NCBI RefSeq assembly: GCF_019578655.1
Contig: NC_063265.1
Coordinates: forward strand, 620,001-684,000
Length of the DNA: 64,000 nt
Direction of reading: 5' to 3'
Source: Ricinus communis
Lineage: Eukaryota > Streptophyta > Magnoliopsida > Malpighiales > Euphorbiaceae
Part shown: positions 1 through 10,560 of the stretch, in pieces
Layout of the letters: the number at the start of each line of letters is the position of its first letter
How positions within the stretch are numbered: the first letter of the stretch is position 1
Translations under genes and position numbers: made by a program
Notes under the pieces: model-generated
What the model was told of the DNA's origin: nothing
The model's input: the letters and a program-made list of their open reading frames with translations, nothing else
Database searches by the model: none

Positions 1-801
1 TAATGAACAAAGTATGATCAGCATTACTTTATTTGTACCCAAATGCCTCATAGAAACCGTGAGCCTTCCAAACCAAGCCCTCGGAGACTGTTTAAGTCCA
101 TACAATGCCTTCTTCAGCTTACAAACCCCATTCTTACTCGTCATTTCAAGATCAACTCCTAGTGGAACATCCATGTAAACTTCTTCTTCCAGATCGCCGT
201 TAAGAAATGCATTCTTGACATCAAATTGTTTCAGACACCAGCCCCTATTCACTGCCAAAAAAACCAGAATTTGAATTGTATCTAGCTTTGCCACCGGTGC
301 AAATGTTTCTTGATAATCTACACCGTATCTCTAAGAATAACCTTTCGCTACCAATCTCGCTTTATATCTATCAATACTCCCATCCATGTTAAACTTGACG
401 GTGAACACCCATTTGCATCCAACTGTTCGTCTATCATCGTGTAACGAAACCAGTTCCCAAGTATTATTCTTTTGTAAGGCTTTCAACTCCTCATTCATTG
501 CTGCTTTCCACCTAGGATCTTTCAAAGCTTCCTATACGTCACTCGGAATAGAAATGCTGGATAACTAATTAATAACAAGTGCACATGGTTCTATTAAAGA
601 CTTAGTTGAAGAAGAAACATAGTTACTGATGGGATCTTTTACATTAGAATTCAAATCAGGTTCATATTATCTCCTACTAATACCCTTATTTGATCATTGA
701 GATTGTCTTACAACAGGATTAGTAGGAACATTTTCAATAGATAAAGGAACAAGTACCTGACTATTGATTTCAGATTGGATAAACGCGGGCTTGATATGGT
801 G
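1..801 (-). pseudogene. copia pol: reverse transcriptase N-terminal half (partial)
   Basis: The RVT_2-type start is clear: [46 protein letters not shown] and then a stop. Past that stop, at lower coordinates, come FDVKNAFLNGDLEEEVYM and KKALYGLKQSPRAWF. The YVDD catalytic box and RNase H lie outside the window. The stop at about 331 (after KGYS) and shifts around 540-800 break the frame. RT would copy the element RNA into DNA. Confidence 0.88.
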
Positions 802-1860
802 TTATGAAACTGTCGCAAGCTCACCCGAATCATTGCCTATACCAATCGGATCATTTACTACAAACCTTAATTCTTCATCAATTACATCAGGTAAATAATT
901 ATCCCCTACACTACGATTAAACTGCTTGGAAAGAGTCATATCCTCTACTCCTTTCTCCCCCTTACGAGAAGAATCAAGATCTGAATTAAGGTAATACGGT
1001 TCAGTTTCCCTGAAAGACACATCCATACTCACCACTAATTTCTTCTCACTAGGATCATAGCACCTATATCCTTTCTGAGAGTCAGCATACCCTACAAAAA
1101 CACATTTCTTTGCACATGGATCAAGCTTAATGTAACACTTTAGGGACATGGACAAGTACAACACAACCAAACACACGCGGCTCTAGGTCAGGCAAATGAT
1201 GAGTCTGACATACATAATTCAGTTTCTGTAGTGGAGTCTGGAACCCTAAAACACGTGAGGGCATCCTGTTCATCAAATACACAGCTGACTTGACTGCTTC
1301 CCCCCAATAAAATCTCGGCATATTCATTCCAAACAACGAAGCGCAAACAATCTCCATAATTTGTCGATTTCTCCTCTTAGCCAAGCCATTTTGTTGAGGA
1401 GTGTACATGCATGATGTTTGATGTCTAATGCCATGCTGAGTCAAAAATTTCCCAAGGTTCGTATCCAAAAATTCAAGTGCATTGTCTGTTTGCCACACAA
1501 GAATTTTCCTTTGATACTGTGTTGTCACCATTTGATAGAAATCATAAAAAGCTGTACAAACATCACTTTTGTTACGTAGTAAAGCAATCCAAGTCATACG
1601 TGTACATTCATCGATAAAAGTAATAAAAAATTTTGCATTCGAGAGAGTAGGAACCCTAGAGGGTCCCCAAACATCAGAATGAACAACAGAAAATGGTTCA
1701 TTACTCTTATTCATACTAGGAACATAAGGGACACGGTGACTCTTAGTAAGCTCACAAATATCACAGCGAAATTCAGATACATCCACATTCAAAAACTACT
1801 CAGGTTTTAACTTCCTAAGATAAGTAAAAGATAAATGGCCAAGTCTACAATGCCATAACT
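802..1860 (-). pseudogene. copia pol: pre-integrase and integrase, catalytic Glu changed
   Basis: The pre-integrase motif (RLGHLSFTYLRKL, about 1800-1860) and the zinc-binding CDICELTKSHR lead into the integrase core. HSDVWGP carries the first catalytic Asp, QTDNALEF the second, and TPQQNGLAKRRNRQI holds the third site. There Lys stands where plant copia integrases have Glu (usually NGVAERKNR), a change consistent with G-to-A. After YWGEAVKSAVYLMNRMPS the frame shifts at about 1130-1176. The C-terminal part (LDPCAKKCVFVGYADSQKGYRCYDP) continues to 802. Integrase would insert the cDNA; this copy should be inactive. Confidence 0.9.
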
Positions 1861-1999
1861 AAATATCCTCTCGCTTCTTAGATTCATTATTCACTAAACA
1901 TATTTGCCCTACACGCTGTCCTTCAGTTTCATCTAACTCCAAATAATATAGCTTGCTTCGTCTAACACCATAACCAAGCGTCCTCCGAGTCAGAATATC

Positions 2000-2401
2000 C
2001 TAAAATATACAAGAAAAAGACGAGAAGGTTACGGTACAATTCAAGTAGGAGGTTATTTGGCTGACAGATAATAGATTACATTTTAGGGAAGGAACAACAA
2101 GGGCAAAATCAAGAGTAAGATTTTCAGAAAACCGAATAGAACCTTCACCAATAACTTGGCATTCACTGCCATTAGCTGTGGAAACAAAACTTTGAGACGG
2201 AAGGTGAGGTGATTGAATTTTATTGGAATCTCCAACCATGTGATCAGACGCACCTGTGTCTATTATCCAAGCATTATTCCGAGGGAAAATTGATAGAGCT
2301 GTACCTTTACTGCCTCCTGAATGAGCTACGTGGGCAGTAGGAACATTAGGTGCAAAGTCTAAGCTTGAGCTATCAACCGCAGTAGCATTTGGCATTCCCA
2401 T
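2000..2401 (-). pseudogene. copia pol: aspartic protease domain
   Basis: The segment contains WIIDTGASDHM, the plant copia protease active site (Asp-Thr-Gly-Ala), at about 2235-2275. It is followed by the conserved LKCNLLSVSQ box that closes the domain. The protease would cut the gag-pol polyprotein. The motif itself looks intact, but the frame ends in a stop at about 2000 and the link to integrase downstream is broken. It sits between the gag zinc knuckle and the pre-integrase region, as expected for copia. Confidence 0.87.
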
Positions 2402-2429
2402 AGCCTTCTTTCGTGGCTTCTTTGTGAAA

Positions 2430-3260
2430 TCCTACCATTCAGGATATCTAATCAGCTCATAACATCATTGTTTGTAGTGACCTGTCTCACCACAATGTTC
2501 ACAAGTAAAATTATTGTTAGTTTTTCCACCTTTTCGGTTCCTTGATGCATTTGATGATCCTCCCTTCTGATGAACAGCCAGTGCTATGCTTTCGGTAATG
2601 GGAGAAGATCCTCCCATAGTCTTTCTCTGCTACAATTCATGACGAACATATGCATACGAGCTTTCTAGGTCAAGCTCGGGCTCCTTTCGTAAAATCTTTG
2701 CACGCACATGATCAAACTCATGATCCAGACCACTAAGAAAGATGTGAACCCTAAGCTTGGACATAGCCGAGTGCAATTCTACTACTCCATCAACAGTGCC
2801 CTCATGCGACATAGACCTCTGATCAATCTCTTGAAAGATTAATATGAGTTCAGAATAATGTGGCGAGGGGTCTACCATCCTGCTTGAGAGTAAATGATTT
2901 TTGATTAAGTTCAAACAATCGCGTTTCATCCGAGCCATCGTAGAACGTTTTCGACACTGCCTCCCAAACTTCTTTCGTTGTTCCAAGACGAATGAATCTC
3001 TACATTAAAAATGGAGTCATAGAGTCTATGAGCCAGCTTTTCACCTTTTAGTTATCTGTAATCCATCCAGCCAACTTTGGATCATTCAAATCTGGTTTCG
3101 TCTCGCTACCAGTGAGAAAACCAATCTTGTTACGTGCTCCAATGCGCATCTCCATTAACTGAGACCATAGATGATAATTGGTTTCATTAATAATCACGCT
3201 TGTAGGAAAATTGACATTCTCATGTTGTATGATAATAGGTTGAGGTGTTTCGGAACTCAT
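2430..3260 (-). pseudogene. copia gag (capsid/nucleocapsid), degenerate
   Basis: The ATG at 3260 opens a typical plant copia gag N-terminus: NETNYHLWSQLMEMRIGARN, then WLIDSM further on. It is followed by a helical capsid region (about 2986-2630) ending in ELDLESSYAYVRHEL. A CCHC zinc knuckle follows at about 2455-2500 (C-E-H-C-G-E-T-G-H-Y-K-Q). In the knuckle the next codon is TGA, and a few codons later TAG stands where a Trp is usual; both fit C-to-T or G-to-A transitions. A stop also follows ITDN at about 3048. Gag would form the particle that packages the element RNA; this copy is inactive. Confidence 0.88.
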
Positions 3261-3300
3261 TTTCAGATGAGAAATACGTAATTTGATTTAGGAATTTTTC

Positions 3301-3318
3301 CGGGTGGCTCTAATACCA
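3301..3318 (-). other. Primer binding site (initiator Met tRNA type)
   Basis: The minus strand reads TGGTATTAGAGCCACCCG immediately after the LTR end. This is one base from the usual plant copia core TGGTATCAGAGC. It marks where minus-strand DNA synthesis would be primed and fixes the LTR boundary. Confidence 0.88.
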
Positions 3319-3536
3319 TGTAAAGCCGTAAACCCTAAATTAGATATGAAGAGAAGTTATTTTCTTTATTCAAAAACTCTTCTACAGCTTGTTGTGATAT
3401 AAATACATTTCTGTTAGCTACAAATACTATAACAAACTAACTACTTCTTAACCTATTCAAACTCATTTCTATTCAAACCCGTATCTACACATATCTCTAA
3501 CTACTACTTGACCAAATCTGATCTTACATTCCTACA
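3319..3536 (-). repeat. 5' LTR of the copia element
   Basis: On the minus strand it starts TGTAGGAATG and ends GGCTTTACA, giving TG...CA ends, and it directly abuts a tRNA-iMet-type primer site. The base after it on the plus strand is 3537, where a different element (gypsy integrase) begins. This LTR end is therefore the insertion boundary. Confidence 0.85.
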
Positions 3537-3564
3537 CTATTATTCCCATAAAGCTCAATTTTTA

Positions 3565-3924
3565 AGCTATACGACTCATCATGCCACGTCAAGCACAAAC
3601 AAAGTAGAGCTACGAGCAAATCTCAATCTTATTGAGGAACTTAGAGAGCAAGCAAATGAATGGATGACAACCTACAAATAGAAGATCTCAAAGTATCACA
3701 ATCTGAAAGTCAACGAATGACTATTCAAAGAAGGCAAGCTAGTACTCCGAAAGACTGAGATAGTTAAGAATAATGCAGGCAATGGAAAATTATAGCCTAA
3801 CTTGGAGGGACCATCCAAGATTTCAAAAGTATTAAAATTTGGAGCTTACAAGCTATAAGACATGCATGGAAAGACCCTACCCAGAACGTGGAACTTGGAC
3901 AATATGAAGAAATACTATCCTTAA
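3565..3924 (+). pseudogene. Ty3/gypsy (Tat-like) integrase C-terminal end
   Basis: One plus-strand frame reads VELRANLNLIEELREQANEW, then KYHNLKV, EGKLVLRKTEIVK, NLEGPSKISKVLKFGAYKL and LPRTWNLDNMKKYYP before the terminal stop. This is the C-terminal tail of Tat/Retand-type gypsy integrases. Five internal stops interrupt it, at least two in codons where Gln or Arg (CAG, CGA) is usual, which suggests C-to-T decay. The rest of pol is missing on the left, where the copia LTR of the neighbouring element ends, so that copia element probably landed in this pol gene. Confidence 0.8.
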
Positions 3925-3961
3925 AAAGGGCACTGCCACTAGCTAATTACATTCCCTAAAT

Positions 3962-4490
3962 GGCTTGAGCATAGCTCGCCCAATTGTTATCCTTTTAGTC
4001 TTTTTAATTCTATAAAGGCTTGAGCAAAGCTCACACCCGAATGTATATATAATGATCAGTAATGAGATCTCCACCTAAGGGCAACTAAGGGCCCTAGGAT
4101 TCTATAATTTATAGCATTTACATAAATTAAGAAGTACTTGAACATGGCTCATCAAATTATAATAAAAAGTGCTTGAGCACAGCTCCCCGTATTATAAAAA
4201 AAGTGCTTAAGCATAGCTCACCATATTATAATAGGTAGCTTGAGCATAGTCTGCCATATTATAATAGGTAGCATGAGCATATCCTAACAAATTATTAAAA
4301 GCTCGAGCATGGCTCGCCAAATCATTCAGAGCTCGAGCATAGCTCACCAAATTTTAAATATATGCTTGAGCATATCCTATTAATGCAATCAGGAAGCGCT
4401 TGAGTACAACTCACCTAACATAAAATGCTTAAGATCGGTTCATAAAACAATATTAAATTACTTGAGCATAATTGACAAACCAATTTTAAA
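3962..4490 (+). repeat. Tandem repeat array, ~32-bp unit, in the 3' UTR of the Tat-like element
   Basis: About a dozen imperfect copies of a ~32-bp unit run head to tail, most clearly from 4137 to 4470. The unit core is GCTTGAGCATAGCTCACC followed by an AT-rich spacer (AAATTATAATAG or similar). Each core holds a small dyad, GAGC-nnn-GCTC; in some units it extends to CGAGC-ATG-GCTCG. Plant Tat/Ogre elements are known to carry such hypervariable tandem repeats between pol and the 3' LTR. From 4490 to 4762 the sequence is AT-rich with only faint repeat traces. Confidence 0.8.
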
Positions 4491-4762
4491 GAATTCAGCA
4501 TAACTCGACGATTTAATAAAACGCTCCAAATAGAGCTTGCTACAATCAATGGTTGTAATGTAGAGTCAATTGAGCAAATTGTAATTATAACCAGTTTAAG
4601 TATAGCTTTGCTAAAAAGTCGATCTACTTAAGGTTCTCTAACAACAAGTTGGGAGATAACTCGTTGATAAGGCAATGAAAATCATAAGAGTATGGAAAGA
4701 AAAGTTTCATTAAACCAAATAAAATTAAAAAAAGTAGTATAATAGAAGAAGTACTACTTTGT

Positions 4763-6284
4763 TTAAGTAGCAGTGTCAGTTGCAAGATTAGCTAAATAAT
4801 CATCTATAGAAAGTGCATTTTCAAGATTAGCAGGAGTAGGACCCGAAGGATCGAAAATAAGAGCTAAGGCTCAACATCATCGTCATTAGGGTAAATGTCG
4901 TTGATGCACAAGAAGTCACAAATCAAATATTTACAAGAGAGCTCGCAAATAAGCTTCGTTTGATATCCCACAAGGGACCACGCCATCTTCACAGCGTCAT
5001 CAGCTTGCCCTTACTTCTCTTGCTCTAGCTTAGCCCACTTAGCCACAAGATTAGCTTTGAGGCTAGAGATCCTCTAATCCTTCTCATCCAAGGCAGCATG
5101 ATGCCGAGTTAGCATCTTTTTTTGCTCATAAGCATTGAGAATGTTGTCTACTTTAGACTTCTGATCTGCTCTACCTTTTTGAACGAGGTGAGCTCTTGAT
5201 CCCAGGCTTTTAACTTGTCTTGTTGTCTCCTCTTTAGCTCCATGAATTGGTAGGCCACCTGAACTAATGTTGCATAATTAGATTTTGCTAAAGGGAACAA
5301 AGTATAAATGTATAAGAGGTCTGTATACCTCAAGCGTAATGGCATACGAGCCTCCCAGCTGATCACCATCAGGCATATTCTAAAGCCTCTCTTGGTTCGA
5401 AGGCTGCAGTTGTATAGCACCTCGAATGTAACCTTTGGTGTATGAACAGAGGCCTCCTCTCCAAACACCTTCAGGAGACTATTCTGAAAATAGCCGAGCT
5501 CATCTACAACCTCGTTAGTAGCAATATAAGATTTTCTCATCTTAGCAAGATGCTCGAAAGAGACAACTTGCTCTTTTTTCATATTGTTTTTGCCCACTCT
5601 CCTGCTCCGGTTAAGACAAAGGGGGAGAGCGAGCTACATTGGTTGCGTCACCAGCCTTGGAGTGGCTTGCCTTAGTCACATTCTTGGCGGCATCAACGGA
5701 GTATGATTATTTTCTTTGATTTTTCTTCTTCCATTGCTCTATCAGCTTCCTCATGTTCACCATCTCTGAAAAATATAAAGAGAAAGGAAATTAATACAAA
5801 GTACGGAAAACACACATCTCTAGCATAATTAAAATTAATACTCTTGAGTTTCTGAAAATATGAAGATTGCCCAAAAATTCTTCCCCTAACCATGAATTTC
5901 TTTTTCCGATTTTGTCTCTTGTAGGGTTTTTTGAAGTAATGAACGCTTAGGAGATCCCTAAGGTCTAAAGGTTCTAACTCTAGAAAGTGAACCCTAATCG
6001 TTTCCTCCTTTTTAGAATAGCGGCATCTATTAGGACAGTTGGCAAAGAAACCCATGTGTTAGGTACCTCTCCCTACCTAGACTCATGGGTCATAATAAAA
6101 ACTGTCTTTTCTAATTTTTCACAAACTCAGGAAGATTTGTAAAAATCTGCTGACCGCTTTGCAAACTAAAGTGATCAACACTAGGCTTACTCCCTAAGTA
6201 TCATGTTAGTCAAGTTTATCCTTTACGCTCAGATGAATTACTCAATTTCTCCTCGCTGTCACTAAAGGCGATCTCAGAACCCAT
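4763..6284 (-). pseudogene. Antisense ORF of the Tat-like gypsy element, degenerate
   Basis: Opposite to pol, a coding-like stretch runs from an ATG at 6284 (MGSEIAFSDSEEKLSNSSER) to a stop at 4763. The best-preserved piece (5597-5148) includes EVLYNCSLRTKRGFRICLM, WEARMPLRLRYTDLLYIY and a coiled-coil-like VAYQFMELKRRQQDKLKAWD. The tail ends in FDPSGP and SIDDYLANLATDTAT. An antisense ORF between pol and the 3' LTR is known in Tat/Retand/Grande-type elements; its function is not established. Two minus-strand GT...AG segments (about 5843-5763 and 5326-5284) could be introns rather than frame breaks. Several true stops remain. Confidence 0.62.
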
Positions 6285-6334
6285 CCTTATAATTTTCTAC
6301 ATAAAAAATGAAACGAATAAAAACCACAAGGAAT

Positions 6335-7518
6335 TGATGATATACTCATTTAAGGCATAATAAATTAGTGCTTTATATGGTTAATTATGTTAATTCTATG
6401 GTGATTTGAATGAGATTTATGAATTTATTTACTTGGTTGAGTTATTTGTAATTTCAAATAATTTTAGGAAAAGAAAGAAATTTTGGATTTTATTAAATAA
6501 GTAAGAACGATTAAAAGGGCTTAGAAACAGAAAGAGTATATTGGAAACACATCAACAAAGATAGACTACCCGCGAGGTTGCAGCTCTTACCACTAGGTCG
6601 CATGAAGAAGAAATCTACTACCGCGAGCGTGGGACTCCCGTGAGGTCGCAGGGGGGCGCAAATTTAGCACTCTGATTTTAAGTTTTATTTTTTGTATTTT
6701 ATGGTTTTTATGTACTTTTATTAGTGTAAGGCTATATAAATATTAGTAGAGGTATTTCTAGTAAGAAGGATAAGGTTAGACAGTTTTTAGAGAGAGATAC
6801 ATAATTTTGAAGGAAGATTTAAGATTTGGCTACAAGATCCAAGGAAGCCATCTAACTTTCACGATTCAAAGTAGTATTTGCTTTAACTCTTTCTTAATTA
6901 TATTTCTTTTAGTTTTCCTTGTATTTATTGTTTCATATCCATGAATAACTAAATTCTCAATCTAGATAGAAGGATGTAATCAATTGGATTTGATTATAGA
7001 TTCAATATAGAGTTTGTTTATTTTTTATTTATTCTTCTTAAGATTATTATGAATGCTTTGATTAGCCACCATAGTATTTTTATTTTGGGATTTGTATGAT
7101 GAAAATGAGAAATACATATCTAGATCTATAAAAATAGACATAATGAATTATGTAAAGAAATATATTTATTTATTATGATGCAAGAATTATTGTTTAATTA
7201 GTTTAGTTAGAAATTTGTCCTTGAGAATCGACGATTGCTTAATTAGATACAAGTTAATAGCTTAAAAAAACTTGACATATTTTTGAAACAATTGCATCCG
7301 AGAATAAATTCTAGAATTGATATTCATGATTAGTTCCATTAGATGAAACTCATATCTCTAATATTCTAAAATCTATTTCTTTAAGTTTTCAATAATTTCA
7401 CTATAAGCTTCATAATTGTTTCATACACTTTCTTAGACTGTTATATTACAGTTGAGTTATCCTCGTGCATTCGATCTTGATTTTATAATCCTATACTGCA
7501 ATTGCCATGTGCACATGC
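6335..7518 (+). repeat. Probable Ty3/gypsy LTR (old, boundaries approximate)
   Basis: The segment starts TGATGATATACTC and ends TGCCATGTGCACATGCA, very like the ends of Athila-type LTRs in this window. It has a TATA-like CTATATAAATA near 6730 and GC-richer GAGGTCGCAG motifs just before it. No protein-coding signal is present. I found no matching 5-bp duplication and no clear polypurine tract or primer site beside it, so it may be a decayed solo LTR or the 3' LTR of the Tat-like remnant. Confidence 0.45.
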
Positions 7519-7603
7519 AGGTAAAGATTTTAGTGATCAATCGACAATTTGAAAAGAAAAGAAGAACTTACTATTTCCTAAGCAAATAAGCAAAGAGCCT
7601 TGA

Positions 7604-7806
7604 CGTTGTTATATCGAAACCCAAAGTACATTAGTAAGGAACTTCTGTTCAAGAAGCTATGGGTAAAACGCAAGAATAGAACAGACACGAAAAAGATGGC
7701 AAGAGCACATAGAGAAATTACTAGAAAACGGAAGGAAAGCCCGACAGAAGTAGAGCATAAATAAATAAAAAAAGCCAAAAGTAGGTAAATATGAAAACAT
7801 GTGGTA
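7604..7806 (+). repeat. Direct repeat copy 1 flanking the Athila fragment
   Basis: The sequence beginning ACGTTGTTATATCGAAACCC is repeated at 9688-9896, identical for about the first 75 bp and with small indels later. It has no recognisable coding content; the short hydrophobic frames in it are not supported. The segment 7519-7603 before it holds nothing I recognise. Confidence 0.85.
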
Positions 7807-9687
7807 TAGCACTTGATCCTTCATTACTTTCTTGCATTACTTGCTTAACTTCTAGCAACTTGTAGCCTACTTTCCATATTTATACGTACCTTACCTTAAC
7901 CCCATTACAACATGGCTCAAGACCCTTTGATCATGATTATTGATTATTTCGTAGTAGTGGAGATTGAATCCATAAGCAAGCCTATGGTAAGCACTTTTTC
8001 TGTATTTTTGCGTTGAGAGCTTGGCGATCTTCTTTCACCTATATACACTTGTGTGTTTTGAGTGATATCTTGTGAGGCATGATTCTCAATTTCTTAATTT
8101 AGATGGTTTATCACTTTAACTTTAGCAACTTTATTAAGTTTGCTCTTTCTCTTAAGGATTTAGTGATTTGGGGATTTTGGGAAAAATCATTACGGAGTTT
8201 TGAAATTTGTTTTGAGCTAACCTCCTGCAATGCAGCTGATTGAGTTATTTGATATCTTTTGAGGAGTGAGTTGTAAATTGCTTGAGGACAAGCAAAAGTT
8301 TAAGTATGGGGTAATTTGATAAGCATCATACTACACATGTTTTCATGCCCGATTGTTCACATTTTTATGCATGATTATCCCGCATGCTAGAATCACATCT
8401 TTTGTTTCCACTTTTCGTTTGAGTCATTTGAAGGACACCATCAGCAATCGAGGGAAATACGTTACGGAGCAAAATCCATCAAATTGGGCGAGAACAAGCA
8501 CCCCGAGGGTTGAGCACTTACGGCTGAATTATCAAGAGGCTATCCCCAATTGTGCCATTTGACGACTTCGTAGCCACCACGGCCTCCAAAGACGGCCCTC
8601 GTGGTGGATCAACTGGCACGGCCTGGTGGCTCAAAGACAACAGAATCAACTATATAGGCGATTTTGAATTCTAATTGAGGAGGACAATTTTTGGACTCAA
8701 TTCCAAGACACACACTTAATCAAATATTTCCTATACCTCAATTGTAGACCGGGAGAGATCAATTTTCATCAATTGAAGGGGGGATTCCACTTATTCCAAC
8801 ATCGAATTGAAGATCAAGACAAACTTTGGGAGCATTCAAGAGGCAACTAGGGTTTGAGATTTTGAATTTGCAAATTTAGGGTTTCTCATTCAGCTTAAAA
8901 GAGAAGGGTGTACATACCTTTAATTTGTTTTTCCTTATTTTGTTCTTTAATTGCTTTGACTATGAACATGAGCAGCTAGATCTTTTGAATCCATTAGGGT
9001 TCACCTTTGTTGATGGATTATGCTTAATTGTTAGCTTTTTTTTTAATTGTCATTCTTGCAATCTTCTTGCTATTCAGTAATAAAAGTTTGATGCAGTTAA
9101 TTTGAGACGTTGGATTAATGGTTTATTAGGTTGTTTCTTGACATTGAGAAATGCTTGTTACAACTAGATTTTGAATAGTAAGGACTAGTAGTTAACACTT
9201 AGAGATGAGGTTGATTTACTCGCCGGATTAAGAACTAACAACTCTTAATAGTCTTAAATCATACTTAATGCTAATTTGTAGTAATCTGATAGGAAGAGAT
9301 TCCATTAGGTTAGTGCAGGTTTAGGAATCCGGTAAGCTCGAGAGAGGAACCGGGATTCAATTTAGGATTTAGGCACGGGTAAGCAAGATCGGCAATCCAT
9401 AAAATTCATCTTTAGAATTCCATCACTTAGGCTCCCTTTTGGATTTATTTCTCTCTTTACAATTGTCTTTTAATTGTCCATTGTTGTCCTTCATTTACTT
9501 AATTGCACTCATAACCATTAGCTGGTATGTTAGAACTTTCACACCCTATTTCAGACTAGATAACATAGCAAGCAGTAGTAACTCTAGGTTCACCCGATCT
9601 CCAGGGATACGACCTTGATACTCACTAGTGCTAGGCTGCATCGGTAGGTTCACTGCCTTAGGTGTAGGTTGCATAAAGAGCCTATCA
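7807..9687 (+). mobile_element. Athila-type Ty3/gypsy element, 3' end only
   Basis: This segment holds the last ~510 bp of internal non-coding sequence, a polypurine tract and a complete 3' LTR. The internal part and LTR match, in inverse orientation, the Athila-type element whose LTR lies at 30363-31770. All of gag, pol and the 5' LTR are missing; the left break falls exactly where the ~205-bp direct repeat ends. Confidence 0.85.
8317..9687 (+). repeat. 3' LTR (Athila type), 1371 bp
   Basis: It starts TGATAAGCATCATAC and ends GCATAAAGAGCCTATCA, with TGATA/TATCA inverted ends. It is preceded by the purine-rich AAGTATGGGGTAATT (8302-8316). A TATA box, TATATA, is at 8651-8656. The GC-rich block just upstream (CCACCACGG-like motifs, 8570-8640) and the ACTCACTAGTGCTAGGCTGCA-like tail are shared with the copy at 30363-31770. 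Short ORFs inside it (for example 8353-8562) are not real genes. Confidence 0.88.
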
Positions 9688-9896
9688 ACGTTGTTATATC
9701 GAAACCCAAAGTACATTAGTAAGGAACTTCTGTTCAAGAAGCTATGGGTAAAACGCAAGAATAGAGGACAAGAAAAAAGATGGCAGAGCATATGAGAGAA
9801 ATTACTAGTAGAAGGAAATAAAGGAAAGCCCAAGTAAGAAAGCAAATAAATAAAAAATAAAAAAGTAGGTAAATATGAAAACATGCGGTATATATA
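9688..9896 (+). repeat. Direct repeat copy 2 flanking the Athila fragment
   Basis: This is the second copy of the segment at 7604-7806. It begins at the very base after the LTR end and runs to GAAAACATGCGGTATA. It is far longer than a 5-bp target-site duplication, so ordinary integration does not explain it. Confidence 0.85.
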
Positions 9897-10560
9897 ACAC
9901 GAGGAGCAATTAATGCAAGACACACTTATCGTCTAAAATGTTAAAAGGTATTGATGGTTAGTCTTTTCAAATTTCAAAACCCAATACCAAATGTTGTTGC
10001 CTAAAAACCCAATCGGTTCATATTCTAGTTATATGACTTACTGAGCCTTTAACTCGGACCTTACGGGGGGGACATATGATACATACCTAGCAAATTAAGG
10101 ATCTCTTAAGCTAACCACTGCTAGCTCACCAAATAGGGAACTCGGCATGACATATATCCATGTCTAGATCACCATCTCAAATAATGTATAGACATATCCA
10201 TAGCGCACAAAGAAATAGGCAAATGTGCCCCGCTCCACCTATTTTAGAGACCACTGCCCACCACTGACTTCACCTACAAGCTAGCACTATAAATACTCAA
10301 TCAAGTATCATTCACCAGGTAATGCAATTCCAATCCTTTACACACTTTATCCAAGCCCTTAGTCAAATAATAGCTTAAGCATCGAGTGGTTTTCCAAGCA
10401 TCATACATGAGTACTCTAACTTGTCTTATGACAGACATCCAAGAGATCTCCAAGTTAATTATACAGTTATCGATCTAGTTCAGACTGTATCAATTATTAT
10501 TAACACACAAGCTAATTTAGTTGAATAAGAACAAAAGGTTTACAAAATGACTTTCAAGCG
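9897..10560 (+). repeat. Possible degraded Tat-type LTR
   Basis: No gene is visible. The stretch has a TATA-like CACTATAAATACTC at about 10285-10298. A GCATCGAGTGGTTTTCC motif at about 10378-10395 resembles the GCATCGGAGTG box common in Tat/Retand LTRs, and AAAAACCCAATCGG near 10005 resembles an LTR start. No boundaries or duplication can be fixed. From 10560 to 10936 the DNA is AT-rich with nothing I recognise. Confidence 0.3.

Larger units (their letters stand above)
1..3536 (-). mobile_element. Ty1/copia LTR retrotransposon, 5' part (cut by window edge)
   Basis: Read on the minus strand, the order is 5' LTR (3319-3536), primer binding site, gag, protease, integrase and the beginning of reverse transcriptase, which is the copia order. 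The RT core, RNase H and 3' LTR lie beyond base 1. The reading frame is broken by several stops and shifts, so this copy cannot make its proteins. The short LTR (about 218 bp) and the CCHC gag suit one of the smaller plant copia lineages; I do not assign a clade. The target-site duplication cannot be tested because the other end is outside the window. Confidence 0.93.

Noticed and set aside
3962..4490. Regularly spaced repeats resembling a CRISPR array.
   Set aside because: The ~32-bp units are contiguous and imperfect with AT-rich remainders, not identical repeats with unique spacers, and the context is a plant retrotransposon.
7578..9925. Hydrophobic minus-strand frames (7778-7578, 9923-9546, 9925-9734) resembling small membrane proteins.
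   Set aside because: They come from the duplicated ~205-bp segment and the LTR; T-rich DNA gives Phe/Leu-rich frames, and none has a conserved start or partner.
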